Shown here: piece by piece, positions 12,880 to 19,656 of the stretch
How positions within the stretch are numbered: position 1 is the stretch's first letter
Layout: the number at the start of each line of letters is the position of its first letter
Source of the DNA: a virus
Reading direction: 5' to 3' (one strand)
Length of the DNA stretch: 33,526 bases
IMG/VR virus record: IMGVR_UViG_3300020202_000176
Span: 1 to 33,526 of that record
Made by a program: the position numbers and the translations under genes
The notes under the pieces: model-generated
Database searches by the model: none
Told to the model about the DNA's origin: nothing
Seen by the model: the letters and a program-made list of their open reading frames with translations, nothing else

Positions 12880-14421
12880 TTACTCCACAACTAGGGCCGG
12901 CCGCGTCTCAACTGCGCGGCGGGCCAATTCGACATAAACGGCATCGAAATCGTCTCGTTTGATCGACGCCCCGTTTTTCAACAGGGCGATCACGATGTCT
13001 TCGGCTTGGCCGGCGGTCGGCGCCGGAACCAACTGCCGCAGCGTCGCCCGTGCCCGCTCGGCCGGGACTCGCACGCCCAATTCGAGGCAAGCTTGCTGCG
13101 TGTCGATCCGCCTGTATCGGTAGCCGTGGTAAACAGTTTTGAGCTTCGCCCCGAGCTGCTGAACGCTCGTCGGTCCGTCGGCCGTCACCGGGTAGTCGGT
13201 GAGTTCGTCGACCTTGCGGATGTAATCGCGACGCGCCCGGCCCAAAACGCCATCAGGCTCATCGATACGCTCGCCGTATCGGCCGGCGACGATCGCCACC
13301 GCCTCGGCCCGCGTAAGCGTCTTACCGCGGTAGACGATTTCATCGCCGAAGTAGTCGGCGTCGGCGCCCTGCAATAACTCCAAGTCGTTGCGAGCAGTCC
13401 GATAGCCGTTGTCCGTCGAGTGACACAAGATGCACGACATGCCCATTTCGAGTTCTTTGGTGTGGCCGTCCGGTTTCGTCGAATCGGCAACGACGTCGGG
13501 TGGCGCGACTCGTTGTAGATTTCCGGCACCGTCGGCAAGCAGTCCCTCCCACAGGCCGTTCGGAAGCGGCACCAGGGCCTCGGATGCGTCGGACCTGAAC
13601 TCGATCAGGTTGCGTACGAACTGAGCGTCTGGCCGGGTCGTCGAATCCTTCAGGTCGAACGTCACGGCGACCGGCAACCGGCTCGCCACGCCGTAAGCGG
13701 TGAGCACCGAGCGACCCTTGCCGGTGACATCGGACGCCAGCAAGACGGCCCCTTTTTCGCCGCGGAGATCCTTCGTTTCCCCAAAGAAAAAACCACGCTT
13801 CGCCAAGTGGTCGCCGAGCTTCTTCGTGAAATCGATCTGGCGAAACTCCGGGTACTTTCCGCGAGCGCTTGTCAAAAGCTGTTCGATTAAAAAGTCTGCA
13901 CGGTAGATGCCGCCCGTTGACTGCGTTAGTTGTGCAACGAGCACGTCGATTCGCTCGGACTTATCCGGATCCGACACGTGTCGAGCGAGTGCGGCCTGTA
14001 GGTGCGGCGCCAGCACCGCCCCCGATCCGACGAGATTCACTTCGGGAACATGAAAAAACGGGTCGCGAACCGCCAGTGAGTTTATGTCCTTGCGAAGCCG
14101 CTCAAGTTGCTCGGGCTCCGGGCAAAGCAATCGCAAGTTGTAAACGACGAGCCATCCCCCGGCATGCTGATCGCCACGAACTAATGTCGTCGTATGGGAC
14201 AGCGCCGAGTTGGCGGCGAAATCCATCAGCCCGATCCAATCGCGATCACCCCAAGGCGGAATCCATGCGGCCAAGAGATACGGCCGATCGGCCTCTTGGT
14301 ATTTGAGCGCAGCTTCAAAGTGCCAACCGACGGCATCCGCTTCGGTCGGAAGCAGTTCAAGCTTCGTCGGCTTCGCCGGTTCGGCGGCGAGAAGTGCGAC
14401 GGCGAGAATCAGAGCGTTCAT
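12880..14421 (-). CDS. Secreted CxxCH protein resembling planctomycete cytochrome-domain proteins (513 aa)
   Basis: Residues 1-16 are a short signal peptide (MNALILAVALLAAEPA). The protein then has a large unrecognised N-terminal region. Around 285-335 it shows a segment known to me from planctomycete exported cytochrome-type proteins: 'LPNGLWEGLLADGAGN', 'APPDVVADSTKPDG' and then 'GMSCILCHSTDNG', where CILCH at 330-334 is a heme c attachment site. No obvious MxP distal ligand follows closely. The C-terminal 180 residues are helical. ATG 14421 overlaps the upstream stop (ATGA). It likely acts outside the cytoplasmic membrane. CxxCH could instead bind metal, so heme loading is an inference. 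Confidence 0.75.
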   Translation of the reverse strand: MNALILAVALLAAEPAKPTKLELLPTEADAVGWHFEAALKYQEADRPYLLAAWIPPWGDRDWIGLMDFAANSALSHTTTLVRGDQHAGGWLVVYNLRLLCPEPEQLERLRKDINSLAVRDPFFHVPEVNLVGSGAVLAPHLQAALARHVSDPDKSERIDVLVAQLTQSTGGIYRADFLIEQLLTSARGKYPEFRQIDFTKKLGDHLAKRGFFFGETKDLRGEKGAVLLASDVTGKGRSVLTAYGVASRLPVAVTFDLKDSTTRPDAQFVRNLIEFRSDASEALVPLPNGLWEGLLADGAGNLQRVAPPDVVADSTKPDGHTKELEMGMSCILCHSTDNGYRTARNDLELLQGADADYFGDEIVYRGKTLTRAEAVAIVAGRYGERIDEPDGVLGRARRDYIRKVDELTDYPVTADGPTSVQQLGAKLKTVYHGYRYRRIDTQQACLELGVRVPAERARATLRQLVPAPTAGQAEDIVIALLKNGASIKRDDFDAVYVELARRAVETRPALVVE

Positions 14422-14600
14422 CCGTTCCCCCGCGCGATTCGCTCGTCTAGCCGCTTTTGGTCCCGTCGCGCCGCCGCCTTCGTTTTCGGTAGCGCTGCGT
14501 ACGCTTGCTTAACGCCAGAATCCTTCGGGGCATCCACCAGCAGCGACGGGTGGACGCGCGGCCGATGCTCCGACGGATCGACGTAGGTAAAGTCGGACAT
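14418..14600 (-). CDS. Hypothetical small polar protein (60 aa)
   Basis: ATG 14600 overlaps the stop of the membrane protein gene upstream (TGATG), and its own stop overlaps the next start. The protein is hydrophilic, with Pro and His in the first half and a Lys/Arg/Ala-rich helix in the second. No signal peptide or motif is seen. Coupling on both sides shows it is a real member of the cassette. Confidence 0.6.
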   Translation of the reverse strand: MSDFTYVDPSEHRPRVHPSLLVDAPKDSGVKQAYAALPKTKAAARRDQKRLDERIARGNG

Positions 14601-14806
14601 CAACGCGTCACCTCGTCGATTACTGCCCGCACCGCATCGTCGGCAGCTTCGCCCAAATTTTTCGCGCCTGCGCCGGCTGCCTCCACGCCGTTAAAGATCA
14701 CCCTCTCAACCCAGGCAAACCCCGGCGCCTCCGCGACGGCCGCACCGACGAAGGCCAGCGGCACGCCTACGACTCCGACGACTGCCTGTGCTAAAAAGCT
14801 GAGCAT
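14600..14806 (-). CDS. Small membrane protein (68 aa)
   Basis: ATG 14806 overlaps the protease stop (TAATG), with GGAGG 8 nt upstream. Residues about 4-27 (FLAQAVVGVVGVPLAFVGAAVAE) are strongly hydrophobic, followed by a second weaker helix and an Ala/Glu/Asp-rich tail. It could be a membrane anchor or an exported helical peptide. No family is recognised. Confidence 0.62.
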   Translation of the reverse strand: MLSFLAQAVVGVVGVPLAFVGAAVAEAPGFAWVERVIFNGVEAAGAGAKNLGEAADDAVRAVIDEVTR

Positions 14807-15438
14807 TAAAGCGCCCTCCTCGCGTCGAATTCCCAAGCGCCGCCGCCAACCATGAGGCGAATTTTCTCGGCTCCGCCGGCCGGCGGGTTGACGGGGGGCG
14901 GGGTGGTCGGAGCCGGCGCACCGTACCGAGCCCGAGCCTCCGTCACGTCACCGTTTCGCGGCAGGGCAATCGAGGTCGAGTAAGTCGGCGCCATCAGGTT
15001 GCCGTCGGAGATATGCCCAATCCCGATCGCGTGGCCGATTTCGTGGGCCATCACTCGGCCGAGATCGATCCGATTGGCCGGCGGGTTGGCCGAAAGCGTC
15101 CACGCTTCGCCGGTGTCGTACTGCTGCCCAAGCCGCCGGATGAAGCCGGGCGAGAAACCGATGGGCAGCTCGGATTGCGCCAGAATGCCGTTGCGACCAT
15201 CGATCAAGCCTTGGCTGACGGCGATGTTTGCGGTGCGCGAGTTCGTCGTGTGCGTGAGCCGCAGGCCGCAGACGTCGTTCCAGGCTTTGACCGCGTAGGC
15301 GAGCGCATCGGCGAACGGCACGCCGCCAATCGATCCTTCGGCGAAAATCGACACGTCAAGCATCGGCCACTTGGCCGTGACGTCACCCAGGTGATCGGGT
15401 ACGCCGCAGATTTTCACGCCGTCGAAGGTGTCGGCCAT
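14806..15438 (-). CDS. Matrixin-type metalloprotease (metzincin)
   Basis: The active site 'HEIGHAIGIGH' at residues 132-142 is the zinc motif HExxHxxGxxH, with Glu133 as base, and 'NLMAP' at 148-151 is the Met-turn, so this is a metzincin of the matrixin (M10) type. The N-terminal part (24-75) has the usual 'W....V.I.....F..A...AVKAWNDVCGLRL' strand-helix pattern. The C-terminus has a Pro-rich linker (175-190) and a short tail. It lacks a signal peptide at ATG 15438, but the 30-codon signal-peptide frame upstream is in the same frame and is separated only by TAG-CCG. GGAGG lies 8 nt before the ATG. It may cut envelope or surface-layer proteins of the host at release or entry. Confidence 0.87.
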   Translation of the reverse strand: MADTFDGVKICGVPDHLGDVTAKWPMLDVSIFAEGSIGGVPFADALAYAVKAWNDVCGLRLTHTTNSRTANIAVSQGLIDGRNGILAQSELPIGFSPGFIRRLGQQYDTGEAWTLSANPPANRIDLGRVMAHEIGHAIGIGHISDGNLMAPTYSTSIALPRNGDVTEARARYGAPAPTTPPPVNPPAGGAEKIRLMVGGGAWEFDARRAL

Positions 15439-15441
15439 CGG

Positions 15442-15534
15442 CTAGACCTCCACCGGCGGGCTCGGCTGCGAGCCTGCCGGCGACACCAGGGCCAGGGCGA
15501 GGAATGGGGCTGTGAGTAGGGTGAGGTACTTCAT
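15442..15534 (-). CDS. Orphan signal peptide ORF (30 aa) in frame with the metalloprotease
   Basis: ATG 15534 overlaps the stop of the ligase-like gene (ATGA). The product has Lys2, a hydrophobic core (YLTLLTAPFLALALVSPAG) and a Pro/Ser spacer 'SQPSPPVEV', which is a Sec or lipoprotein-like leader with nothing behind it. It ends at TAG 15444-15442; one CCG codon later the protease ATG follows in the same frame. It may be the true N-terminus of the protease, reached by amber readthrough or lost by a recent nonsense change, or it may be a separate leader peptide that couples translation. Confidence 0.65.
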   Translation of the reverse strand: MKYLTLLTAPFLALALVSPAGSQPSPPVEV

Positions 15535-16247
15535 GCGGGTCTCCAATTCCAAACGGGATCAAACCCGCTTATTTCGGGCAAATAGCGACCGACGACATGG
15601 CCGGGGCGCACCCACTTGGCAAGCCATTCGACCTTGCTGCCGTTTTCAAGGCGAAATACGCAGCCCTCGGGGCGGCCTTCGGCGCCATGCCCTGACGTGC
15701 AGAGGTTTGCCAGCATGTCAGGCCAGCAGATTGGGCCGCCAGAATCGAGCACTCGCGGCGTCACGAACTCATAGGCCAGAACGCGCGACCAGAACTCCGA
15801 CCGCAATGCTCGCTCATCGCCGCGCATCAGATCGAAAGCCACGAAGGGTTCGTGCTGTAGTTCGTACTTGGTTCCGCACGCTTGGGCCAGCCATTCGCCA
15901 CACAGCCGCTCCCCGTCGTTGAGAAGCCGGCTAAACCGCCGCATGTTCTCGGGCTGGCGCACCCACGAATCGAATAGGTGATGCTGCTCATGCGGGCTGT
16001 CCACGCATCGGTAGCCGGCACGAATCAGCGGCACGATCTCCGAGCCGATTCGGACAACGGCGACACAGGTGCCGTCTAGTTTTTCCTCGCAGCAGACCCA
16101 ATCGCGGCTACTCCGCAATCGCTGGGTCATAATCCGAAAGCAGCCCTCGTCGATGTGGTGGTCGCCGGGGCCTAGCTGGCTTTCCGGGATGTGCGGAATG
16201 CTTCCGTACGCCCGTTTCTTTAGCGGCTTTTCAGCCTTCGTTGTCAC
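15531..16247 (-). CDS. RNA-ligase-type covalent nucleotidyltransferase
   Basis: The motifs of the ATP-dependent ligase and capping superfamily are in order. Motif I is 'EEKLDGTCVAVVRIG', with nucleophile Lys56. 'GERLCGEWL' around 112-120 supplies the motif III-like Glu118, followed by 'FVAFDLM' at 135-141. Motif IV is 'PEGCVFRL' near 193-200, and motif V is 'KVEWLAKWVR' at 205-214. At 238 residues it has only the nucleotidyltransferase core and no OB fold, which suits the RNA_ligase (Rnl2-like) family better than DNA ligases. It probably seals nicks in RNA or DNA. The start is GTG 16247, overlapping the upstream microgene stop (GTGA). Substrate preference cannot be read from the sequence. Confidence 0.82.
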   Translation of the reverse strand: MTTKAEKPLKKRAYGSIPHIPESQLGPGDHHIDEGCFRIMTQRLRSSRDWVCCEEKLDGTCVAVVRIGSEIVPLIRAGYRCVDSPHEQHHLFDSWVRQPENMRRFSRLLNDGERLCGEWLAQACGTKYELQHEPFVAFDLMRGDERALRSEFWSRVLAYEFVTPRVLDSGGPICWPDMLANLCTSGHGAEGRPEGCVFRLENGSKVEWLAKWVRPGHVVGRYLPEISGFDPVWNWRPA

Positions 16248-16315
16248 GCCCCACCCCGCTCAAAAAGGCAGCCCACCGGAATACCCACGACGACGATCAG
16301 AGCCAAAACCCACAT
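16244..16315 (-). CDS. Membrane microprotein (23 aa)
   Basis: ATG 16315 has GGGAG 7 nt upstream and follows the previous stop by 3 nt; its own stop overlaps the ligase start. Residues 1-17 are hydrophobic (MWVLALIVVVGIPVGCL), with a Cys, and the tail is ERGGA. The precise ribosome site and junctions on both sides argue that it is translated. It may mainly serve translational coupling. Confidence 0.5.
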   Translation of the reverse strand: MWVLALIVVVGIPVGCLFERGGA

Positions 16316-16318
16316 GGC

Positions 16319-16525
16319 TCAACTCCCGTTCTCAACCACCGCCCGCAACCGCGCCTCGTTCTCGCCAACCCACCGCCCGACCGAACCCTCGTCGGCCGTG
16401 CGCTCGGCGTTACCGTCCGCCCGGTCCATCGCGTACAGGTCCGCGAAGTGGCGGGCCAGCCGAGCCTGTCGCGGCCGGCCGAACCGCTCGACGTGAGGCT
16501 GCATCAGGTCGGGGAGCGTGGGCAT
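16319..16525 (-). CDS. Hypothetical protein (68 aa)
   Basis: ATG 16525 is the best start, though no clear Shine-Dalgarno precedes it; TTG 16552 is an alternative. The middle is helical and charged ('RPRQARLARHFADLYAMDRADGNAE'), and the end 'GRWVGENEARLRAVVENG' is also helical. No family is recognised. It lies 3 nt upstream of the 23-residue microgene. Confidence 0.5.
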   Translation of the reverse strand: MPTLPDLMQPHVERFGRPRQARLARHFADLYAMDRADGNAERTADEGSVGRWVGENEARLRAVVENGS

Positions 16526-16580
16526 GCCCAAATTTTGCCAGCAGCAGCCCAAAGGGATACGCCGCCGGCCAAAAAGTGGG

Positions 16581-16793
16581 CTACTTAGCGAGCGGGACTA
16601 TCAAAAGTCGCCCGCTCTTATAAAGACGCCGTAGATTTTTCAGAGTCGGCGTGTCTGGCTTGTGCCGCTGAACCGTCTTTTTCGTGACCTCGATCTTGTG
16701 GGCCGCGCCTCGTAGCGACTGGCCGGCGATGAGGGACAGAACGATTTCATCTATTTTGTCTTGGGCGAGCCGTCGCCGTTTAATTTCTTCCAT
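16581..16793 (-). CDS. Small helix-turn-helix protein (70 aa)
   Basis: Residues about 13-44 have a helix-turn-helix pattern: 'IDEIVLSLIAGQSLRGAAHKIEVTKKTVQRH', in which Gly/Ala turn positions and a basic recognition helix resemble resolvase or transposase-type HTH proteins. Both ends are basic. ATG 16793 has AGAGG 6 nt upstream. It may regulate the cassette to its left or be a small DNA-binding protein. The 84 nt upstream hold no gene. Confidence 0.62.
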   Translation of the reverse strand: MEEIKRRRLAQDKIDEIVLSLIAGQSLRGAAHKIEVTKKTVQRHKPDTPTLKNLRRLYKSGRLLIVPLAK

Positions 16794-16877
16794 GTGTGCC
16801 CTCTCTTCCGATTCCTTACTCGGTCACCGTCCGGTTGCCCATCGGTCGTTCCCTCAGTTAGTTCCCGATCCCTGCCG

Positions 16878-17036
16878 CTAATATCCCATTCCAAGTTGCT
16901 GCGCTTGTGCCGACAGTTCGGCGAGCGCCCGCCTGATGGATTTCGGTTGCCTGTACCGCCGTTTCACTCGGTTCATCTCCAGGACAATCGCCGCATGGCG
17001 CAACAGCCTCTTCCATAAATCTCGCCGTGCTCGCAT
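16878..17036 (-). CDS. Hypothetical basic helical protein (52 aa)
   Basis: ATG 17036 has AAGGA 8 nt upstream and follows the previous stop by 17 nt. The protein is very rich in Arg and is helical ('LWKRLLRHAAIVLEMNRVKRRYRQ', then 'SIRRALAELSAQAQQLG'). It could bind nucleic acid. No family is recognised. Confidence 0.5.
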   Translation of the reverse strand: MRARRDLWKRLLRHAAIVLEMNRVKRRYRQPKSIRRALAELSAQAQQLGMGY

Positions 17037-17053
17037 CTGTGCGATCCTTGTGG

Positions 17054-17500
17054 TTAGGTGACGATCGCAATGGGCTGTTCGCCATCGTAGCCGCATCGCG
17101 GACAAACAAACTTCCACTCCCTGCCGACAGTCTTTGTTTGAATCCGTCGCTCGTGGCATCGCGGGCACGCCTGCGGGTCGGGCTTTTCTTTGCGCTTTCG
17201 CTTTTTCTTGGTGCCCGGCTCCTCGCGGCTGCGCATCTCGCGAACATAATCCTTGCCGAGCTTTTGCAAGTCGACGGCGCGAGTGTCGACGGAGAATCGC
17301 CGCTTGCCGTCAGTGACGCACAGGAACGGTAGTGAGATTGCGAGGATCTCCAGCGGCTCGCCGGTGCCGGAAGTTTTGCGCTTTCGCCGCTCATCATCCT
17401 CCGTGATCCACATTGGAAAGCCGAACGGGCTTCGCTCTTGTTCCGGCTGATCCAGAATCGCCACAAACATTCCAACGTCCAAATCGTCGATATAGGTCAT
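17054..17500 (-). CDS. Hypothetical protein with C-terminal zinc ribbon (148 aa)
   Basis: Residues about 1-90 are a mixed domain with beta strands ('GMFVAILDQPE', 'LEILAISLPFLCVTD'). A Lys/Arg-rich linker spans 93-108, and a zinc ribbon of CPRC and CPRC knuckles closes the protein (113-140). This layout suggests a nucleic acid-binding accessory. ATG 17500 has AGGAG 5 nt upstream. No known family is recognised. Confidence 0.65.
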   Translation of the reverse strand: MTYIDDLDVGMFVAILDQPEQERSPFGFPMWITEDDERRKRKTSGTGEPLEILAISLPFLCVTDGKRRFSVDTRAVDLQKLGKDYVREMRSREEPGTKKKRKRKEKPDPQACPRCHERRIQTKTVGREWKFVCPRCGYDGEQPIAIVT

Positions 17501-17552
17501 TTCTTGCTCCTCGTTTCCATCTTCCCCTCGCCCATTCCGAAGTCAGGATTTG

Positions 17553-17759
17553 CTAGTCACTAGTCGGCTCTGGATCGCCGAACTCCCAGTCCACAAGACT
17601 GCCTTGCTTCTGAAACATCTCCTCATCGAAGTCGAACGCCTCGACCTTCGCCTTGGCGTCCTCCTCCGACGCGGCTTCGATGTAAACGTAGCCTTCGTAG
17701 GTCATGCGACCACGCACGCGATACTCACGCATCTCAGGTTCTTTCTTTTGTCGTGCCAT
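17553..17759 (-). CDS. Hypothetical acidic protein (68 aa)
   Basis: ATG 17759 has a GGGGAGAGG purine run just upstream. After a basic start, residues 11-45 have a beta-alpha pattern 'YRVRGRMTYEGYVYIEAASEEDAKAKVEAF' like small phage proteins that read 'v.v.a.s.eeA...' (DpnD/PcfM-like folds are a possibility). The C-terminus is acidic. Function is unknown. Confidence 0.6.
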   Translation of the reverse strand: MARQKKEPEMREYRVRGRMTYEGYVYIEAASEEDAKAKVEAFDFDEEMFQKQGSLVDWEFGDPEPTSD

Positions 17760-17781
17760 CCTCTCCCCTCCCGATAGGTTT

Positions 17782-18285
17782 TCATTGGGCGGCCTCGGCA
17801 CGAGCGAGAAACCGCGCGACATCGCGATGCGTTGCAATCTCGGGGAACTTCGCCACGGCTTCGCGAATGTACGTTGCCGCTTCGTCGTGCTCGGACAACT
17901 CCTCCCACAGCCCGCACAACGACGGCTGTTGCGCGTCGACCGGGCAGCCTTCGCGCTGCTCGTGCTCCTTGATCGACTCCAGCACCTTGAAGCACGTTTC
18001 GCAGCAGACGTAATCGAACGTCTCGCCGTAGTAACAGGTGTGACTCCTGAGAATGTCGGCGGCAATGATTCGCTCGTCATAGACGCCGGTCTGACTAACG
18101 AACTCTGACGAGCATTCATCCTCGCAAATCTGGCACAGTTCATGCTCTTGTTGGTGGATTGTTCGCCGCCACGCTTCGGGCGCGATCGGCTCGTGGCACT
18201 CGTCGCACTTTGTCGCTGGTCCACTCGTCAGCAGAGACGCTTCGTTGACCTCGGCGGTCCATTCGCAATCGTTGTAGAAACACAT
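17782..18285 (-). CDS. Cys-rich zinc-binding protein (167 aa)
   Basis: There are about a dozen Cys, grouped as CDECHEPI near residue 28, CQICEDEC near 52, and CCETC near 95, which suggests two or three zinc sites of RING- or ribbon-like kind. The last 60 residues are helical ('LWEELSEHDEAATYIREAV'). ATG 18285 lies right after the upstream stop; a TTG one codon earlier is the alternative. No enzyme motif is seen. The pattern resembles small phage proteins of unknown role. Confidence 0.65.
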   Translation of the reverse strand: MCFYNDCEWTAEVNEASLLTSGPATKCDECHEPIAPEAWRRTIHQQEHELCQICEDECSSEFVSQTGVYDERIIAADILRSHTCYYGETFDYVCCETCFKVLESIKEHEQREGCPVDAQQPSLCGLWEELSEHDEAATYIREAVAKFPEIATHRDVARFLARAEAAQ

Positions 18286-18288
18286 CAA

Positions 18289-18492
18289 TCACCCCGCTTT
18301 CTTGGTTTGGTCTTCCACCTCGAACGTCGCAATCTCGGCGACTCCGACATGCGCCTCCTCAGGCCCGGTCCACTCCACGTCGTAGACGCGCCACTCGCTG
18401 CCGGCGATGCGAACCGTGTGGTCGATACCGGGCGGGTAGTCCATCGTCCACGACTCCACTTCGTCGTCGCCTTTGAAAAATCGTGCGATCAT
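18289..18492 (-). CDS. Hypothetical beta-rich protein (67 aa)
   Basis: ATG 18492 overlaps the resolvase stop (ATGA). The sequence alternates short strands and turns ('HTVRIAGSEWRVYDVEWTG', 'HVGVAEIATFEVED'), suggesting a small beta-barrel or SH3-like fold. No family is recognised. It is coupled to the RusA-like gene. Confidence 0.58.
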   Translation of the reverse strand: MIARFFKGDDEVESWTMDYPPGIDHTVRIAGSEWRVYDVEWTGPEEAHVGVAEIATFEVEDQTKKAG

Positions 18493-18857
18493 TGCGCCAA
18501 AGCCTCCTCGATTTCGACCACCACGCACTTCTCGTCGGACTTCTCAAACTTCACCGGCTCGTGCCGAAAGCCCGAGTCGTTCGCGATTACGCCCGCGTCA
18601 GCGAACCCGTCGAGATACGGCTTGAGCATCGCCAGATGGTTGTCGCCGTCGCGGCGGTTCGGCTTCACGAACCGAAACGTCGCCCGCACGGTCGCGGCGT
18701 TAACCTTCTTCCAGCCGCAACGACGCATCGCATCCGTGGACGCCAAGAAGCCGTCGAGCCGAGCCTTTTGCACGGCGCGATTTTTAGCTGACCAGTGACA
18801 ACGGCCGTTCGGCGACAACGCCCTCACGGGCCACGGCAGGATGATGCGGAGTTTCAC
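18489..18857 (-). CDS. RusA-like Holliday junction resolvase
   Basis: At 122 residues, the protein matches RusA in length and layout. 'LPWPVRALSPNGRCHWSAKN' opens the fold, and 'RRDGDNHLAMLKPYLDGFADAGVIANDS' has the catalytic acidic cluster of RusA (DxDN, then D in YLDGF, then the ND pair). It cleaves four-way junctions made during recombination or replication before packaging. The start is GTG 18857, with GGGGGAG 5 nt upstream and a GTGA overlap. Partner recombination genes RecT and exonuclease are 11 kb upstream in the same orientation. Confidence 0.85.
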   Translation of the reverse strand: MKLRIILPWPVRALSPNGRCHWSAKNRAVQKARLDGFLASTDAMRRCGWKKVNAATVRATFRFVKPNRRDGDNHLAMLKPYLDGFADAGVIANDSGFRHEPVKFEKSDEKCVVVEIEEALAQ

Positions 18858-19045
18858 GGCTTCTCCCCCCTGGGCTTCCGTTTGATTTCCTTGAGCGATT
18901 CGCACACCACCTCGTAGACGCCGAGCGCGTTCCAACCGAGCGCCGCAAGTGCGTCCGTGACTCGACGCCCCATCGCAGTATCAGCCTCGGCGAGTCGCCG
19001 CTCGATGACCTGTTGAACCTCGGCCGGGTAGATTCGTTGTTTCAT
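18854..19045 (-). CDS. Hypothetical protein (63 aa)
   Basis: ATG 19045 overlaps the upstream stop (ATGA). The protein is helical, with 'PAEVQQVIERRLAEADTAMGRRVTDAL' and a central 'LGWNALGVYEVV' turn, ending in a Lys/Arg-rich tail. No family is recognised. Confidence 0.58.
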   Translation of the reverse strand: MKQRIYPAEVQQVIERRLAEADTAMGRRVTDALAALGWNALGVYEVVCESLKEIKRKPRGEKP

Positions 19046-19395
19046 TTCACTTCCCCCGTCACCGTCGGCACGGCGGGGATGGGCGGGATGACAACCGACA
19101 CGATTGCGGCGTGCGTCACGTTCTCGCTGGTGTAGTCTCGCTTGGCTTCACGCATCAGCTTGTCGTCGGTCCAAACCGGCGCGAGCGCCGAGAATGTTCC
19201 GACCATATCGCGCTCGTCTATCGCCACCGCGATTCGCACCGGGATGCCTTCGGCGGGCGGGAAGACCTCGGACCAGACGGCTTGGAGACCGGCCTTTACG
19301 TCGTCCTCGGCGTCGCCGTATCCGTAGCCGGACCTGTAGAGGTGTCGCGACACGGCTTTCGCCAGCTTTTCAAATTCTTCTTTCGTCGGCGTCAC
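19042..19395 (-). CDS. Hypothetical protein (117 aa)
   Basis: It starts at GTG 19395 with GGAG 7 nt upstream. Residues 1-45 are helical ('KEEFEKLAKAVSRHLYRSGYG'), residues 50-75 are beta-like ('GIPVRIAVAIDERDMVGTFSA'), and the end is Pro/Val-rich. No motif is recognised. It is coupled to the next gene by ATGA. Confidence 0.58.
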   Translation of the reverse strand: MTPTKEEFEKLAKAVSRHLYRSGYGYGDAEDDVKAGLQAVWSEVFPPAEGIPVRIAVAIDERDMVGTFSALAPVWTDDKLMREAKRDYTSENVTHAAIVSVVIPPIPAVPTVTGEVK

Positions 19396-19422
19396 TTCTT
19401 CGCTCCTTTTCGTTTCGGTCGG

Positions 19423-19656
19423 TTAGGGCGCGTGCTTGGTGCAGGTGTTCCGATAGCCGGCGGGCGTCGGCGTGCCACGCGACACCTCGCTCGTGCATCC
19501 CGGCTCGTCGCACGCAGCCACCAACGACTGATCGCAGCAGTCAGGGCAGGCGGTGAGCGTGCAGCCTTCGTTGAATGGATCGGGGGCCGACAGAGCTTCG
19601 TCAACGTCTCCGCACCAGCGGCAGCCGTGGTTGCTGCAAACGACTTTATTGCTCAC
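19423..19656 (-). CDS. Small Cys-rich zinc-binding protein (77 aa)
   Basis: GTG 19656 overlaps the upstream stop (GTGA) with AAGGA 5 nt upstream. Ten or so Cys/His residues are arranged as CSNHGCRWCGD, CPDCCD and CDEPGC, so at least two zinc sites are likely. No larger domain is recognised. It belongs to a run of small Cys-rich genes. Confidence 0.6.
   Translation of the reverse strand: MSNKVVCSNHGCRWCGDVDEALSAPDPFNEGCTLTACPDCCDQSLVAACDEPGCTSEVSRGTPTPAGYRNTCTKHAP

Noticed and set aside
11913-14421. CxxCH motifs as chance or zinc knuckles only
   Set aside because: For the first protein the motif is followed by an MPP loop at the right distance and lies in an exported protein, so cytochrome c is the better reading. 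For the second, the surrounding segment resembles planctomycete cytochrome proteins; uncertainty is kept in its entry.
16794-16877. 8-codon frame with a ribosome-like AGGGA
   Set aside because: It is too short and is not coupled to a neighbour; treated as an untranslated gap.
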